A stretch of DNA of 64,000 bases from Rhodoferax sp. BAB1 (GCF_013334205.1 NZ_CP054424.1:2872001-2936000), one strand, 5' to 3'. Counted from the stretch's first letter, positions 20,816-29,100 are shown. Made by a program: numbers and translations. Notes: generated by a model from the letters alone, not told the origin.

Positions 20816-21940
20816 TTATCCCCGCCGCGCCTTGACCGCGTCGGACAGCACCTGCAGGGCCTGGATGGAATCGTCCCAGCCCAGGCAGGCGTCGGTGATG
20901 CTCTTGCCGTATTCCAACTGGCTCGCATCGTCCTTGCCGGGCGTGAACTTCTGCGCGCCGGCGTTCAGATGGCTTTCCACCATCACGCCAAAGATGCTGC
21001 GGGAACCGCCAGCGATCTGACCGCCGATGTCGCGCGCCACCTCCAGCTGCTTTTCGTGCTGCTTGCTGCTGTTGGCGTGGCTGCAGTCCACCATCAGCGT
21101 GGCGGGCAGCTTGGCGGCCTCCAGCTCCTTGCAGGATGCGGCCACGCTGGCCGCGTCGTAGTTCGGGGCCTTGCCGCCACGCAGGATCACGTGGCAGTCC
21201 TTGTTGCCATTGGTCTGCACGATGGCAACCTTGCCGTTCTTGTGCACCGACAGGAAGTGGTGGCCGCGTGCCGCCGCCTGGATGGCGTCGGTGGCGATGC
21301 GGATGTTGCCGTCGGTACCGTTCTTGAAGCCGATCGGTGCCGACAGGCCCGAGGCCAGTTCGCGGTGCACCTGGCTTTCCGTGGTGCGCGCGCCGATGGC
21401 GCCCCAGGAGATCAGGTCACCGATGTACTGCGGCGAGATCACGTCCAGGAATTCGCTGCCCGCGGGCAAACCCAGGCGGTTGATCTCGATCAGCAGCTGG
21501 CGCGCAATGCGCAGGCCCTCGTCGATGCGGTAGCTCTCATCGAGGTAGGGATCGTTGATCAGGCCCTTCCAGCCCACCGTGGTGCGCGGCTTCTCGAAGT
21601 AGACGCGCATCACGATTTCCAGCGTGTCCTTGTACTTCTCGCGCTGCGCCTTCAGGCGGCGCGCGTACTCCACGGCGGCGGCCGGGTCGTGGATGGAGCA
21701 GGGGCCGATGATGACCAGCAGGCGGTCGTCCTTGCCGGCCATGATGTTGTGGATGGTGTGGCGCGTGTGGGAGATCAGGCTCTCCACGGGCGTGCCGCTG
21801 ATGGGGAAGAAACGGATGAGATGTTCGGGCGGGGGCAACACGGTGATGTCCTTGATGCGTTGATCGTCGGTGCGGCTGGTCTTGTCACCGGGATGCGCAT
21901 ACCAGGCGTCGGTGCTGGTGGGTTGGGCTTGGGCCGTCAT
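20816..21940 (-). CDS. aroG: 3-deoxy-7-phosphoheptulonate synthase (DAHP synthase, type I)
   Basis: First enzyme of the shikimate pathway: condenses phosphoenolpyruvate and erythrose-4-phosphate. 374 aa, type I-alpha class like E. coli AroG/AroF/AroH. Conserved stretches are IIGPCSIHDP, MRVYFEKPRTTVGWKGLINDP (metal and PEP region), GARTTESQVHRELASG, GFKNGTDGN and the metal/substrate motifs VDCSHANSSK and VMVESHLNAG. Which amino acid inhibits it cannot be told. Shine-Dalgarno AAGGAG precedes ATG 21940. An upstream leader ORF rich in Phe/Tyr/Trp and a terminator indicate transcription attenuation. Confidence 0.95.
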   Translation of the reverse strand: MTAQAQPTSTDAWYAHPGDKTSRTDDQRIKDITVLPPPEHLIRFFPISGTPVESLISHTRHTIHNIMAGKDDRLLVIIGPCSIHDPAAAVEYARRLKAQREKYKDTLEIVMRVYFEKPRTTVGWKGLINDPYLDESYRIDEGLRIARQLLIEINRLGLPAGSEFLDVISPQYIGDLISWGAIGARTTESQVHRELASGLSAPIGFKNGTDGNIRIATDAIQAAARGHHFLSVHKNGKVAIVQTNGNKDCHVILRGGKAPNYDAASVAASCKELEAAKLPATLMVDCSHANSSKQHEKQLEVARDIGGQIAGGSRSIFGVMVESHLNAGAQKFTPGKDDASQLEYGKSITDACLGWDDSIQALQVLSDAVKARRG

Positions 21941-21979
21941 CGTCTTGCTCCTTCTGCTCGGTTGATAGGTGTTCAGGTC

Positions 21980-22012
21980 AAAAAAAAACCGCCGGCAGGG
22001 CCGGCGGTTTTT
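21980..22012 (-). terminator. Attenuator terminator in the aroG leader
   Basis: On the minus strand ACCGCCGG-CCCTG-CCGGCGGT forms a 7-8 bp GC stem (longer with flanking A/T pairs), followed by nine T residues. It lies 40 bases before the aroG start and 30 bases after the leader-peptide stop. It could also end tldD transcripts. Segment 22055-22062 in the leader ORF (GCCGGCGG) can pair with the 5' arm (22000-22007) and would prevent the terminator. Confidence 0.88.
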
Positions 22013-22041
22013 GGAATTCGGTACGTTTCTTCAGGGTACGT

Positions 22042-22113
22042 TCAGAACTCTCTTCCGCCGGCGGCGCTTGAGAACCAAAAGTAGCCAAAAAAGTAGGAAC
22101 GGGTCGAAACCAT
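22042..22113 (-). CDS. Putative aromatic leader peptide of aroG (attenuator)
   Basis: 23-codon ORF starting MVSTRSYFFGYFWFSS and ending GREF then TGA. Codons 7-14 read Y F F G Y F W F, seven aromatic residues in eight, covering all three end products of the shikimate pathway. It is followed by an alternative stem (22055-22062 with 22000-22007) and by a T-tailed terminator before DAHP synthase. This is the textbook layout of ribosome-mediated attenuation: stalling at scarce Phe/Tyr/Trp-tRNA frees the antiterminator and lets aroG be transcribed. No Shine-Dalgarno is present; TATATT seven bases upstream suggests a leaderless start. Translation is inferred, not shown. Confidence 0.75.
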   Translation of the reverse strand: MVSTRSYFFGYFWFSSAAGGREF

Positions 22114-22120
22114 GGCGTTC

Positions 22121-22126
22121 AATATA
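22121..22126 (-). promoter_or_regulatory. -10-like TATATT of the aroG leader transcript
   Basis: On the minus strand TGCTATATT is an extended -10 (TGn plus TATATT), followed by seven bases and the ATG of the leader ORF. No good -35. Transcription would begin at or next to the leader start codon. Confidence 0.5.
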
Positions 22127-22160
22127 GCACAGGAAATGGCGGGGCCCGCCGCAGCCGGTC

Positions 22161-23621
22161 TCAGGCCGTTCCCCCGACCGTCAGGCCCTCGATGCGCAGC
22201 GTGGGCTGGCCCACGCCGACCGGCACGCTCTGGCCTTCCTTGCCGCAGGTGCCCACGCCGCTGTCCAGGCGCATGTCGTTGCCGATCATGGTCACCCGGG
22301 TCAGCGCGTCGGGCCCGTTGCCCACCAGGGTGGCGCCCTTGACAGGGTACTGGATCTTGCCCTTCTCGACCCAGTAGGCTTCGCTGGCCGAGAACACGAA
22401 CTTGCCCGAGGTGATGTCCACCTGGCCGCCGCCGAAGTTGGGAGCGTACAGGCCGCGTTCGATGCTGGCCACGATCTCTTCGGGCGCCTTGTCGCCGCCC
22501 AGCATGTAGGTGTTGGTCATGCGCGGCATGGGCACATGGGCATAACTCTCGCGCCGGCCGTTGCCCGTGGGGCGGACCTTCATCAGGCGTGCGTTCAGGG
22601 AATCCTGGATGTAACCTTTGAGGATGCCGTCCTCGATCAGCACATTGCGCTGGGTCGGGTTGCCCTCGTCGTCGACGTTGAGCGAGCCACGGCGGTCGGC
22701 AATGGTGCCATCGTCCAGCACGGTCACGCCCTTGGCAGCCACACGCTGACCGATGCGGCCGGCAAAGGCACTGGAGCCCTTGCGGTTGAAGTCGCCTTCC
22801 AGGCCGTGGCCGATGGCCTCGTGCAGCAACACGCCGGGCCAGCCAGGGCCGAGCACCACGGTCATGTCGCCGGCCGGGGCCGGGCGCGACTCGAGGTTGG
22901 TCAGCGCCGCGCTCACGGCCTCGTTCACGTACTGGTGGATCATGGCCTCGTCGAAATAGGCCAGGCCGAAACGGCCTCCGCCACCCGAAGAACCCATCTC
23001 GCGCCGGCCAGCCTGCTCGGCGATCACCGTCACGCTCAGGCGCACCAGCGGACGCACGTCGGCCGCCAGCGTGCCGTCGGCACGGGCCACCAGCACCACG
23101 TCGTATTCACCGGCCAGACCGGCCATGACCTGCGCCACGCGCGGATCCTTGGCGCGTGCCAGCTTCTCCACCTTCTCCAGCAGCGCCACCTTGGCCGTGC
23201 TGTCCAGCGTGGCGATGGGATCGGTGCCGGGATAAAGCGAACGCGAGCCGGCGATCTTCTGCGCCGCCGCCTTCACGCGCCCCGACTGGCCGGCGCTGGC
23301 GATGGTGCGCACGGTACGCGCGGCGTCGAGCAGAGAGGCCTCGGAGATGTCGTCCGAATAGGCGAAGGCGGTCTTCTCGCCGCTGACGGCGCGCACACCC
23401 ACGCCCTGGTCGATGCTGAAGGAGCCGGTCTTGACGATGCCTTCTTCCAGGCTCCAGCCCTCGCTGCGCGTGTACTGGAAGTAGAGGTCGGCGTCGTCCA
23501 CCTTGTGCGCGCGGATCTCGGACAGGGCGCGCAGCAGGTGCGACTCGTCCAGGCCGAAGGGGGTGAGCAGCAGCTCACGGGCGATCGCCAGTCGCTCCAG
23601 GGTGGGTTCGCGTGAAATCAT
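22161..23621 (-). CDS. tldD: Metalloprotease TldD
   Basis: Zinc metallopeptidase that works with TldE/PmbA in maturation or degradation of small peptides (microcin B17, CcdA in E. coli). 486 aa from MISREPTLERL. The metal-binding motif is HEAIGH at 267-272, and the third ligand Cys lies in GTCGKEGQSVPVGVGQPTLRI near the C-terminus. The preceding ATG at 23645 would overlap a TACAAT -10-like box and adds non-conserved residues. tldE is not in the window. Followed by the aroG leader 48 bases downstream. Confidence 0.95.
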   Translation of the reverse strand: MISREPTLERLAIARELLLTPFGLDESHLLRALSEIRAHKVDDADLYFQYTRSEGWSLEEGIVKTGSFSIDQGVGVRAVSGEKTAFAYSDDISEASLLDAARTVRTIASAGQSGRVKAAAQKIAGSRSLYPGTDPIATLDSTAKVALLEKVEKLARAKDPRVAQVMAGLAGEYDVVLVARADGTLAADVRPLVRLSVTVIAEQAGRREMGSSGGGGRFGLAYFDEAMIHQYVNEAVSAALTNLESRPAPAGDMTVVLGPGWPGVLLHEAIGHGLEGDFNRKGSSAFAGRIGQRVAAKGVTVLDDGTIADRRGSLNVDDEGNPTQRNVLIEDGILKGYIQDSLNARLMKVRPTGNGRRESYAHVPMPRMTNTYMLGGDKAPEEIVASIERGLYAPNFGGGQVDITSGKFVFSASEAYWVEKGKIQYPVKGATLVGNGPDALTRVTMIGNDMRLDSGVGTCGKEGQSVPVGVGQPTLRIEGLTVGGTA

Positions 23622-23627
23622 GGGTTC

Positions 23628-23633
23628 ATTGTA
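23628..23633 (-). promoter_or_regulatory. -10-like TACAAT before tldD
   Basis: TACAAT then GAACCC then ATG 23621. No Shine-Dalgarno. Supports the start at 23621 and a leaderless transcript. Confidence 0.45.
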
Positions 23634-23664
23634 GGACGGGCCCATGTCCGTTGCAGCCTAGGGA

Positions 23665-24555
23665 CTAGGACGGGTCTTCCAGCCAGCGCAGCAGGGCCGC
23701 GTCGTCCAGGTCGGCCAGGCCGGCGGCGCTGGCGCGGGCAAAGACCTGCGCCGCCGCAGCGCCCAGCGGCCCGCTGTAACCGGCCGCCTGCGCGGCCTGC
23801 AGGGCCAGGCGCGTGTCCTTCTCCAGCAGGGTCATGTGGGCGCGCGGGACATAGTCGCCGGCGATGGCCCGGCGCATGCGGTCCGAACCGATCCAGCTCT
23901 GCCCGCTGGACTGCTCGATCACGTCCAGCGTGCGTCCCAGGTCCAGACCCATGGCGCGCGCCATGGCCAGCACCTCGGCGGCGGCCACCAGGTTGATGCC
24001 GGCCGCCAGGTTGTTGACCAGTTTGGTGCGGGCGCCATCGCCCACCCGCTCGCTGATGCGGAAGATGCGCGAGGACAGCGCGCCCAGCAGGGTCTCGTGC
24101 CGGGCGACCAGTGCGTCGGGGCCGGCCAGCATCAGGCTCATGCTGCCCTCGCGCGCCCGGGCCGGGCCACCGGACATGGGCGCGTCCAGCACCTCGAGGC
24201 CATGCCGGACCAGGCGCCCGGCCAGGCGTTCGGTGTCCTGCGGGGCGATGGTCGGGCACAACAGCACCATGCCCCCGGGTGGCATGACCCCGGCCAGGCC
24301 CTGGGGGCCGAACAGCACCTGCTCGCACTGCACGGCATCGACCACGCAGACGATCACCGCCGCACAGCCCAAGGCGGCCTGTGCCGGGCTGGCATGGGCC
24401 ATGGCGCCCGCGGCCAGCAAGGTCACATGTTTCCGGGCATCGATGTCGTGCACCTGCACCGGCCAGCCCAGCTTGAGCAGGCGTGCCGCCATGGCGCCGC
24501 CCATATTGCCGACGCCCACCACGGCCACGGGGTAGGGCGCCGCCGGGCGCGTCAC
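23665..24555 (-). CDS. 3-hydroxyisobutyrate dehydrogenase-like NAD(P)-dependent oxidoreductase
   Basis: 296-aa member of the beta-hydroxyacid dehydrogenase family. Rossmann fold with VGVGNMGGAMAARLLKLGW (about 13-31), substrate-binding motif DAPMSGGPARAREGSMSLMLAG, and the catalytic-lysine helix ARTKLVNNLAAGINLVAAAEVLA. Possible substrates in this family include 3-hydroxyisobutyrate, tartronate semialdehyde and L-threonate; the sequence alone does not decide. It begins with GTG behind a strong Shine-Dalgarno GGAGGT, 58 bases after the rodA stop on the same strand. No aminotransferase or aldolase neighbour helps to name the pathway. Confidence 0.85.
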   Translation of the reverse strand: MTRPAAPYPVAVVGVGNMGGAMAARLLKLGWPVQVHDIDARKHVTLLAAGAMAHASPAQAALGCAAVIVCVVDAVQCEQVLFGPQGLAGVMPPGGMVLLCPTIAPQDTERLAGRLVRHGLEVLDAPMSGGPARAREGSMSLMLAGPDALVARHETLLGALSSRIFRISERVGDGARTKLVNNLAAGINLVAAAEVLAMARAMGLDLGRTLDVIEQSSGQSWIGSDRMRRAIAGDYVPRAHMTLLEKDTRLALQAAQAAGYSGPLGAAAAQVFARASAAGLADLDDAALLRWLEDPS

Positions 24556-24613
24556 TGAAATACCTCCGTGCTGTGCACTGCGGTGCGAGCGCCTGCTGGC
24601 GGCCGGGCGGCGC

Positions 24614-25768
24614 TCATGACTGGATCAGGCGCTTGGACTTGGCGATGGACATGAGCATGCCCAGGCCCAGGCCCAGCGTGACCATGGCGGTGCCGCCATA
24701 GCTGATGAAAGGCAGGGGCACGCCCACCACGGGCAGGATGCCGCTGACCATGCCCATGTTGACGAAGGCATAGGTGAAAAAGATGGTGGTGATGGCACCG
24801 GCCAGCAGGCGGGCGAACAGCGTGGGGGCCTCCAGCGCAATAGCCAGGCTGCGCAGCACCAGGAAGAGGAAGGCGCCCAGCAGGACCAGGTTGCCCAGCA
24901 GGCCGAACTCCTCGGAATAGGCCGCGAAGATGAAGTCGGTGGTGCGCTCGGGGATGAACTCCAGGTGGGTCTGCGTGCCCTGCATATAACCCTTGCCCAG
25001 CACACCGCCCGAGCCGATGGCGATCATGCCCTGGATGATGTGGAAACCCTTGCCCAGCGGATCGCGCCAGGGATCGAGCAGGGTGCAGATGCGCTGTTGC
25101 TGGTAGTCGTGCAACAGCGGCCAGCGCACACCCGTGGCGCACAGGTCGGATTCGAAGATGATCAGCAGCAGTACGGCCAGCAGGCCCAGCAGCACGGGCG
25201 GCACGATCAGCTTCCAGCTCAGGCCGGCAAAGAAGATCACCGAGACGCCGGCGGCCAGCACCAGCAGGGCCGTGCCCAGGTCGGGCTGTTTCATGATCAG
25301 TGCCACCGGCAGCAGCAGCAGGGCGCCGGCCACCAGGAAGTCCAGCGGGCGCAACTGGCCTTCACGCTTCTGGAACCACCAGGCCAGCATCAGCGGCACG
25401 GCGATCTTCAGGATCTCGCTGGGCTGGATCACCACGCCCACGTTGATCCAGCGCCTGGCGCCTTTTTTGGTGATGCCAAAGATGGCAACCGCGATCAGCA
25501 GGGTCACGCCCAGCACATACAGGGGGACGGCAAAACTCATCAGGCGCTGCGGCGGCACCTGGGCCACCACGAACATGATGAAACCGGCAATCAGCATGTT
25601 GCGCCCATGGTCCATGAAACGCGTGCCGTGGTCGTAACCCGAGGAGTACATGGTCAGCAGGCCGATGCCGGCCAGCATGAAGACCGCAAAAGCCAGCGGC
25701 CCGTCGAAGCCCTGGAACCAGGGCATGGCGCGCTGCATCAGGGAGGGGCGTTCGAAGGTGACCAGCAT
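24614..25768 (-). CDS. rodA: Rod-shape SEDS glycosyltransferase RodA
   Basis: Peptidoglycan polymerase of the elongasome, partner of PBP2. 384 aa with about ten membrane helices. SEDS features: MYSSGYDHGTRFMDHGRNM near the N-terminus, KKGARRWINVGVVIQPSEILKIA, MKQPDLGTALLV, the large periplasmic loop with HDYQQQRICTLLDPWRDPLGKGFHIIQ, and C-terminal GVPLPFISYGGTAMVT. I start at MLVTFERPSL because GATAAT lies seven bases before it and an earlier in-frame ATG (25777) overlaps that box. It is not next to mreBCD or PBP2, but 38 bases after a sensor-kinase gene. Confidence 0.94.
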   Translation of the reverse strand: MLVTFERPSLMQRAMPWFQGFDGPLAFAVFMLAGIGLLTMYSSGYDHGTRFMDHGRNMLIAGFIMFVVAQVPPQRLMSFAVPLYVLGVTLLIAVAIFGITKKGARRWINVGVVIQPSEILKIAVPLMLAWWFQKREGQLRPLDFLVAGALLLLPVALIMKQPDLGTALLVLAAGVSVIFFAGLSWKLIVPPVLLGLLAVLLLIIFESDLCATGVRWPLLHDYQQQRICTLLDPWRDPLGKGFHIIQGMIAIGSGGVLGKGYMQGTQTHLEFIPERTTDFIFAAYSEEFGLLGNLVLLGAFLFLVLRSLAIALEAPTLFARLLAGAITTIFFTYAFVNMGMVSGILPVVGVPLPFISYGGTAMVTLGLGLGMLMSIAKSKRLIQS

Positions 25769-25775
25769 GGCCTGC

Positions 25776-25781
25776 ATTATC
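25776..25781 (-). promoter_or_regulatory. -10-like GATAAT before rodA
   Basis: GATAAT then GCAGGCC then ATG 25768. No Shine-Dalgarno and no clear -35. Suggests that rodA can be transcribed apart from the kinase gene upstream. Confidence 0.4.
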
Positions 25782-25806
25782 CCGCCAATGCGGTGTCCAG
25801 CTGGCG

Positions 25807-27633
25807 TTAGACGATCAGGATTTCCACCACCGTGCGCCCCGGCTCGCTGCTGAGCTCCAGCACCACCCCGATGGCGGCGGCGCGTTCGCGCAGGGAGGCC
25901 AGGCCCTTGCGCTGCACCCGCTCGGGGTCGAAACCGCGGCCGTTGTCGATCACCCGCAGCCGGGCGCCGCCACCCGGGCAAGCGCGCAACTCGATGCGCA
26001 GCTCGCTGGCCTGGGCATGCTGCAGCACATTGGACAGGGCCTCGAAGACCATGAACTGCAGCTGGCGCATGGCCTTGCCGTCCAGGCGCGCCAGCGGCGG
26101 CAACAGGTCCACGTCCCAGGCCAGGGCGATGTCAGAGGCCTTGAAACGTGGCTCCAGCCGGTAGCGCAGATTGGCCAGCAGGGTGGTCAGGTCGCCCGGG
26201 GGCAGGTTCATGGCATCGATGGACAGCTTGAGCTGGTCCAGCGAGTCGCGCAGGGTCTGCAACAGGTCGTCGCTGCTGGCCTTGCCCGACTGCAGCTGGC
26301 GGATGGCCGCGCTGATGTGCGAGCCCACGCCGTCGTGCATGTCGCGCAGGATGCGGGTGCGCTCGGCCGCACGCTCCTGTTCGCGCGCCAGCTGCTCGAG
26401 CTGCTGGTAGCTGGCCGCCAGCGCCCGCTCCTTCTCCTGCACCTTGGCCGCCATGTTGTCCATCAGGTCGCGTGCCTGGGCGCTGGCTTCGCGAAAGCGC
26501 GTGATGACGATGTACCCCAGGGCCAGGCCGAACAACACCGAGGAATAGCGCATCCAGGAGATCTCGCTGAAATTGCTGCTGGCCCGGATCACCAGCCAGT
26601 CACGAAAGCCGACCAGCACATTGAACACGCCGGCGGCGGCCACCAGCACATGCTCGGTGGTCGGTCGGCGCAGGGACCCCCAGAAATAGACAGCGGCATA
26701 AGCGATGAAAAGGAAGGTGGCAAAGCCATACCAGCCGGTCAGGTAGGCATCGTTGTGGCGGGTGTAGGCCAGCCAGGCCGCCGGGGCGGCCGTCAGCATC
26801 AGCGCCCACACCACACCGCGCACCCAGCGCATGGAGGCATGCCGATGCCAGCCCGCGACGTAATGGCAGAACAGGGCGGAGCCGCAGAACCAGCCGGCGT
26901 AGGCCAGGGTCTGCAGCACCCCCCACCAGGGCCAGGCCAGCGGCGGGTCGGTCAGGGCCGTGTCGGACAGGCGCAGCATCCAGCACATCTCGGCAATGCC
27001 GGCGCTCAGGTACAGGCCGACGCGCCGCGGCCGGGCCCCCGGGGCCGATTCGACCTGGGTCACCCACAGCAGCAGGGCGATCACCCCCACCACCAGGCTG
27101 AAAACCGACACCGCGATCGAGCCGTTGACCAGCCAGCGGTAGACCGAGTGGTAATGCTCGCGCACCTCGACCTCGGGCCCCACCAGCATGCTGGACAGCC
27201 CGCCGCGCCTGCCGCCATCGGCGTGCACGATGATGCGGAACAGGTTGTCGCGCTGCAGCAGCTGGGCCGGGATCAGCACGTACTGCGGCGCCTTGGCGTA
27301 ATCCTCGCGATTGGGCCGGTTCAGGTCGCCAAAACGCGAGAGCAGGATGCCGTTGAGCCAGATCTCGGCGCGATTGCCCACCCGCGAGAAATACACGGCA
27401 TAGGGTTCGGCGGGCGGTTGCAGCAGCTGCAACGGAATTTCGAACACCGCCGCCCCCGACTGGCCACCGTGCTGGCGGTCCCAGTTGTAGGGCAGGCTGG
27501 TCTCGCCCTCCAGCAGGTCACCGGCGACCACCGTGCTCACCTGCGCGCGGCGCAGTTCCAGCAGCTCCGCCTGCGCCAGCGGCAGCAGGCCGCACAGCAG
27601 CAAGAACCCTCCCAGCCTGCGCAGCAGCCTCAT
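25807..27633 (-). CDS. 7TM sensor histidine kinase (DISM-like input, NarX-type kinase)
   Basis: 608-aa sensor. A signal peptide (1-22) leads to a periplasmic beta-rich domain (about 25-160) like 7TMR-DISM extracellular domains, with IWLNGILLSRFGD. Seven hydrophobic segments follow (about 170-190, 207-222, 240-260, 273-290, 300-318, 327-345, 362-378), then a coiled coil (385-428). The HisKA_3 dimerisation box has the phospho-acceptor H433 in LRDMHDGVGSH, and the HATPase has NVLQHA (N box) and DNGRGFDPE (G1 box). Its partner regulator starts upstream, with three bases between. Signal unknown; DISM domains are thought to bind carbohydrate-like ligands. Confidence 0.87.
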   Translation of the reverse strand: MRLLRRLGGFLLLCGLLPLAQAELLELRRAQVSTVVAGDLLEGETSLPYNWDRQHGGQSGAAVFEIPLQLLQPPAEPYAVYFSRVGNRAEIWLNGILLSRFGDLNRPNREDYAKAPQYVLIPAQLLQRDNLFRIIVHADGGRRGGLSSMLVGPEVEVREHYHSVYRWLVNGSIAVSVFSLVVGVIALLLWVTQVESAPGARPRRVGLYLSAGIAEMCWMLRLSDTALTDPPLAWPWWGVLQTLAYAGWFCGSALFCHYVAGWHRHASMRWVRGVVWALMLTAAPAAWLAYTRHNDAYLTGWYGFATFLFIAYAAVYFWGSLRRPTTEHVLVAAAGVFNVLVGFRDWLVIRASSNFSEISWMRYSSVLFGLALGYIVITRFREASAQARDLMDNMAAKVQEKERALAASYQQLEQLAREQERAAERTRILRDMHDGVGSHISAAIRQLQSGKASSDDLLQTLRDSLDQLKLSIDAMNLPPGDLTTLLANLRYRLEPRFKASDIALAWDVDLLPPLARLDGKAMRQLQFMVFEALSNVLQHAQASELRIELRACPGGGARLRVIDNGRGFDPERVQRKGLASLRERAAAIGVVLELSSEPGRTVVEILIV

Positions 27634-27636
27634 GCC

Positions 27637-28341
27637 TCAGCCCCTCGGTGGCAACAGGCCCAGGCGCGAGGCCTCGAAGACAGCCTCGTTCTTGGAATGC
27701 ACCGAGAGCTTGGAGTACAGGTTCTTGATATGGGTCTGCACCGTGTGCACGCTGACCGACTGCAGGCGCGCAATCTCGGCATAGGAGAAACCGCGGGCGA
27801 TCAGCATCAACACCTCGTGCTCGCGTGGCGACAGCAGCGGCGCCTCGGGCGACGGCCGGGCGGGCGCCGAAGGCTCGGGCACGGCCGGGACCTCGTCGGC
27901 ACGGGGGCGCTTGCTGGCGTATTTGGACAGGACCTTGCGCGCGATCATGGGCGAGATCGGTGAAGCACCGTCCTTCATCTCCAGGATGGTCTGGGCGATG
28001 TCGTCCGGCGCCGAATCCTTGTGAATGTAGCCCAGGGCACCAGCCTCGATGCTGGCCAGCACGTTGTCCTCGTCGCCAAACAGCGAGATCACCAGCGGCT
28101 CGCAGCGCGGGTGCAGGCGCGTGGCGTGGCGGATGACCTCCAGGCCGCTGCCATCCGGCAGCCCCAGGTCGGTCAGCAGCACATCGACCATATTGGCATC
28201 GTTGTCCAGCCAGGCCCGGGCCTCGGCCACCGAGCCCACAGCGCCCACCAGTTGCAGGCCGGCGCAGCGCGAGACGCTGGCCGCGAAGAAATCCCGCATC
28301 TGCGCATCGTCTTCCACCACCAGCACGCGCCACACTTGCAT
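27637..28341 (-). CDS. NarL/FixJ-type response regulator
   Basis: 234-aa LuxR-family regulator. Receiver domain with acidic pocket EDD (10-12), phospho-acceptor D58 (LLTDLGLPDGSG) and Lys in YIHKDS. An Ala/Pro/Glu-rich linker (about 140-165) leads to a C-terminal LuxR helix-turn-helix (about 168-228, LSPREHEVLMLIARGFSYAEIARLQSV). The upstream member of a pair with the DISM-type kinase. A perfect 20-base dyad at 28413-28432 lies in the divergent gap upstream and is a candidate autoregulatory site. Target genes are unknown; rodA downstream is one candidate by position only. Confidence 0.9.
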   Translation of the reverse strand: MQVWRVLVVEDDAQMRDFFAASVSRCAGLQLVGAVGSVAEARAWLDNDANMVDVLLTDLGLPDGSGLEVIRHATRLHPRCEPLVISLFGDEDNVLASIEAGALGYIHKDSAPDDIAQTILEMKDGASPISPMIARKVLSKYASKRPRADEVPAVPEPSAPARPSPEAPLLSPREHEVLMLIARGFSYAEIARLQSVSVHTVQTHIKNLYSKLSVHSKNEAVFEASRLGLLPPRG

Positions 28342-28412
28342 AGTCCTGTCGACCTCTCACTCACGGTTCAGGCAGAGCATAGCCGCTACCGCCTGCCCTG
28401 CCCACGCCAGCC

Positions 28413-28432
28413 CCTCCCATGTTCATGGGAGG
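28413..28432. promoter_or_regulatory. Perfect 20-bp dyad between divergent genes
   Basis: CCTCCCATGTTCATGGGAGG: 9-base arms around a central TT. It lies in the gap between the response-regulator gene (minus, start 28341) and the yqiA-like gene (plus, start 28481), the place expected for an operator. No T-tract, so not a terminator. Confidence 0.5.
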
Positions 28433-28480
28433 AGGTGCCATCCCTTACGATCTGTCGTGACTTTTGCATCCCACCGCCCC

Positions 28481-29068
28481 ATGCCCATCACCCATCTGCT
28501 CTACCTGCACGGATTCCGCTCCTCCCCGCGCTCGACCAAGGCTCAGCTGGTGCAAGAGCGCATCGCGCAGCGGCACCCGGGCGTGACGCTCTGGTGTCCG
28601 CAGCTGCCGCCCTCGCCGCACGAGGCCATGGACAGGGTCATGCAGGGCATCGCCAACTGGCCGCGCAGGCGCATGGCGGTCATCGGTTCTTCCCTGGGCG
28701 GTTTTTATGCCAGCTGGGTGGCCGAACAGACCGGCTGCCGTGCCGCCGTGCTCAACCCGGCCGTGTTTGCGGCACGGGACCTGGCGACCCAGGTGGGCGT
28801 GCACCCGAGCTGGCACGAGCCGCAGGAGAGCTTCGAGTTCAAGGCCGCCTATGTGGACGAACTGCGCGCCCTGGCCGTGCCCGCCATCACGAACCCCGAC
28901 CGTTATTACGCCCTGATCGCCAAGGGCGACGAGGTGCTGGACTGGCGGGAAATGAGCGCCCACTACCGGGGCGCACACATGCGACTGCTGGAAGGCAGCA
29001 ACCACGCCATCACTGAATTTGCCGACCACCTCGATGAGGTGCTGGCCTTTCTCGATCTGGCCAGCTGA
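28481..29068 (+). CDS. YqiA/YcfP-family alpha/beta-hydrolase (esterase)
   Basis: 195-aa single-domain serine hydrolase. It starts MPITHLLYLHGFRSSPRSTKA, typical of the YqiA family. The nucleophile elbow is GSSLGG with S71, the acid is probably in YALIAKGDEVLDW, and the catalytic His in GSNHAITEF near the C-terminus. E. coli YqiA is an esterase with palmitoyl-CoA and p-nitrophenyl ester activity; natural substrate uncertain. It is 32 bases before the RNB ribonuclease gene. The open frame upstream to 28049 lies over the response regulator and is rejected. Confidence 0.88.
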   Translation: MPITHLLYLHGFRSSPRSTKAQLVQERIAQRHPGVTLWCPQLPPSPHEAMDRVMQGIANWPRRRMAVIGSSLGGFYASWVAEQTGCRAAVLNPAVFAARDLATQVGVHPSWHEPQESFEFKAAYVDELRALAVPAITNPDRYYALIAKGDEVLDWREMSAHYRGAHMRLLEGSNHAITEFADHLDEVLAFLDLAS

Positions 29069-29087
29069 GGCTGCCAGCATTTGCTGG

Positions 29088-29093
29088 GACAAT
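29088..29093 (+). promoter_or_regulatory. -10-like GACAAT before the RNB ribonuclease gene
   Basis: GACAAT then CGGGTTT then ATG 29101. No Shine-Dalgarno. Another possible leaderless start. Confidence 0.4.
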
Positions 29094-29100
29094 CGGGTTT

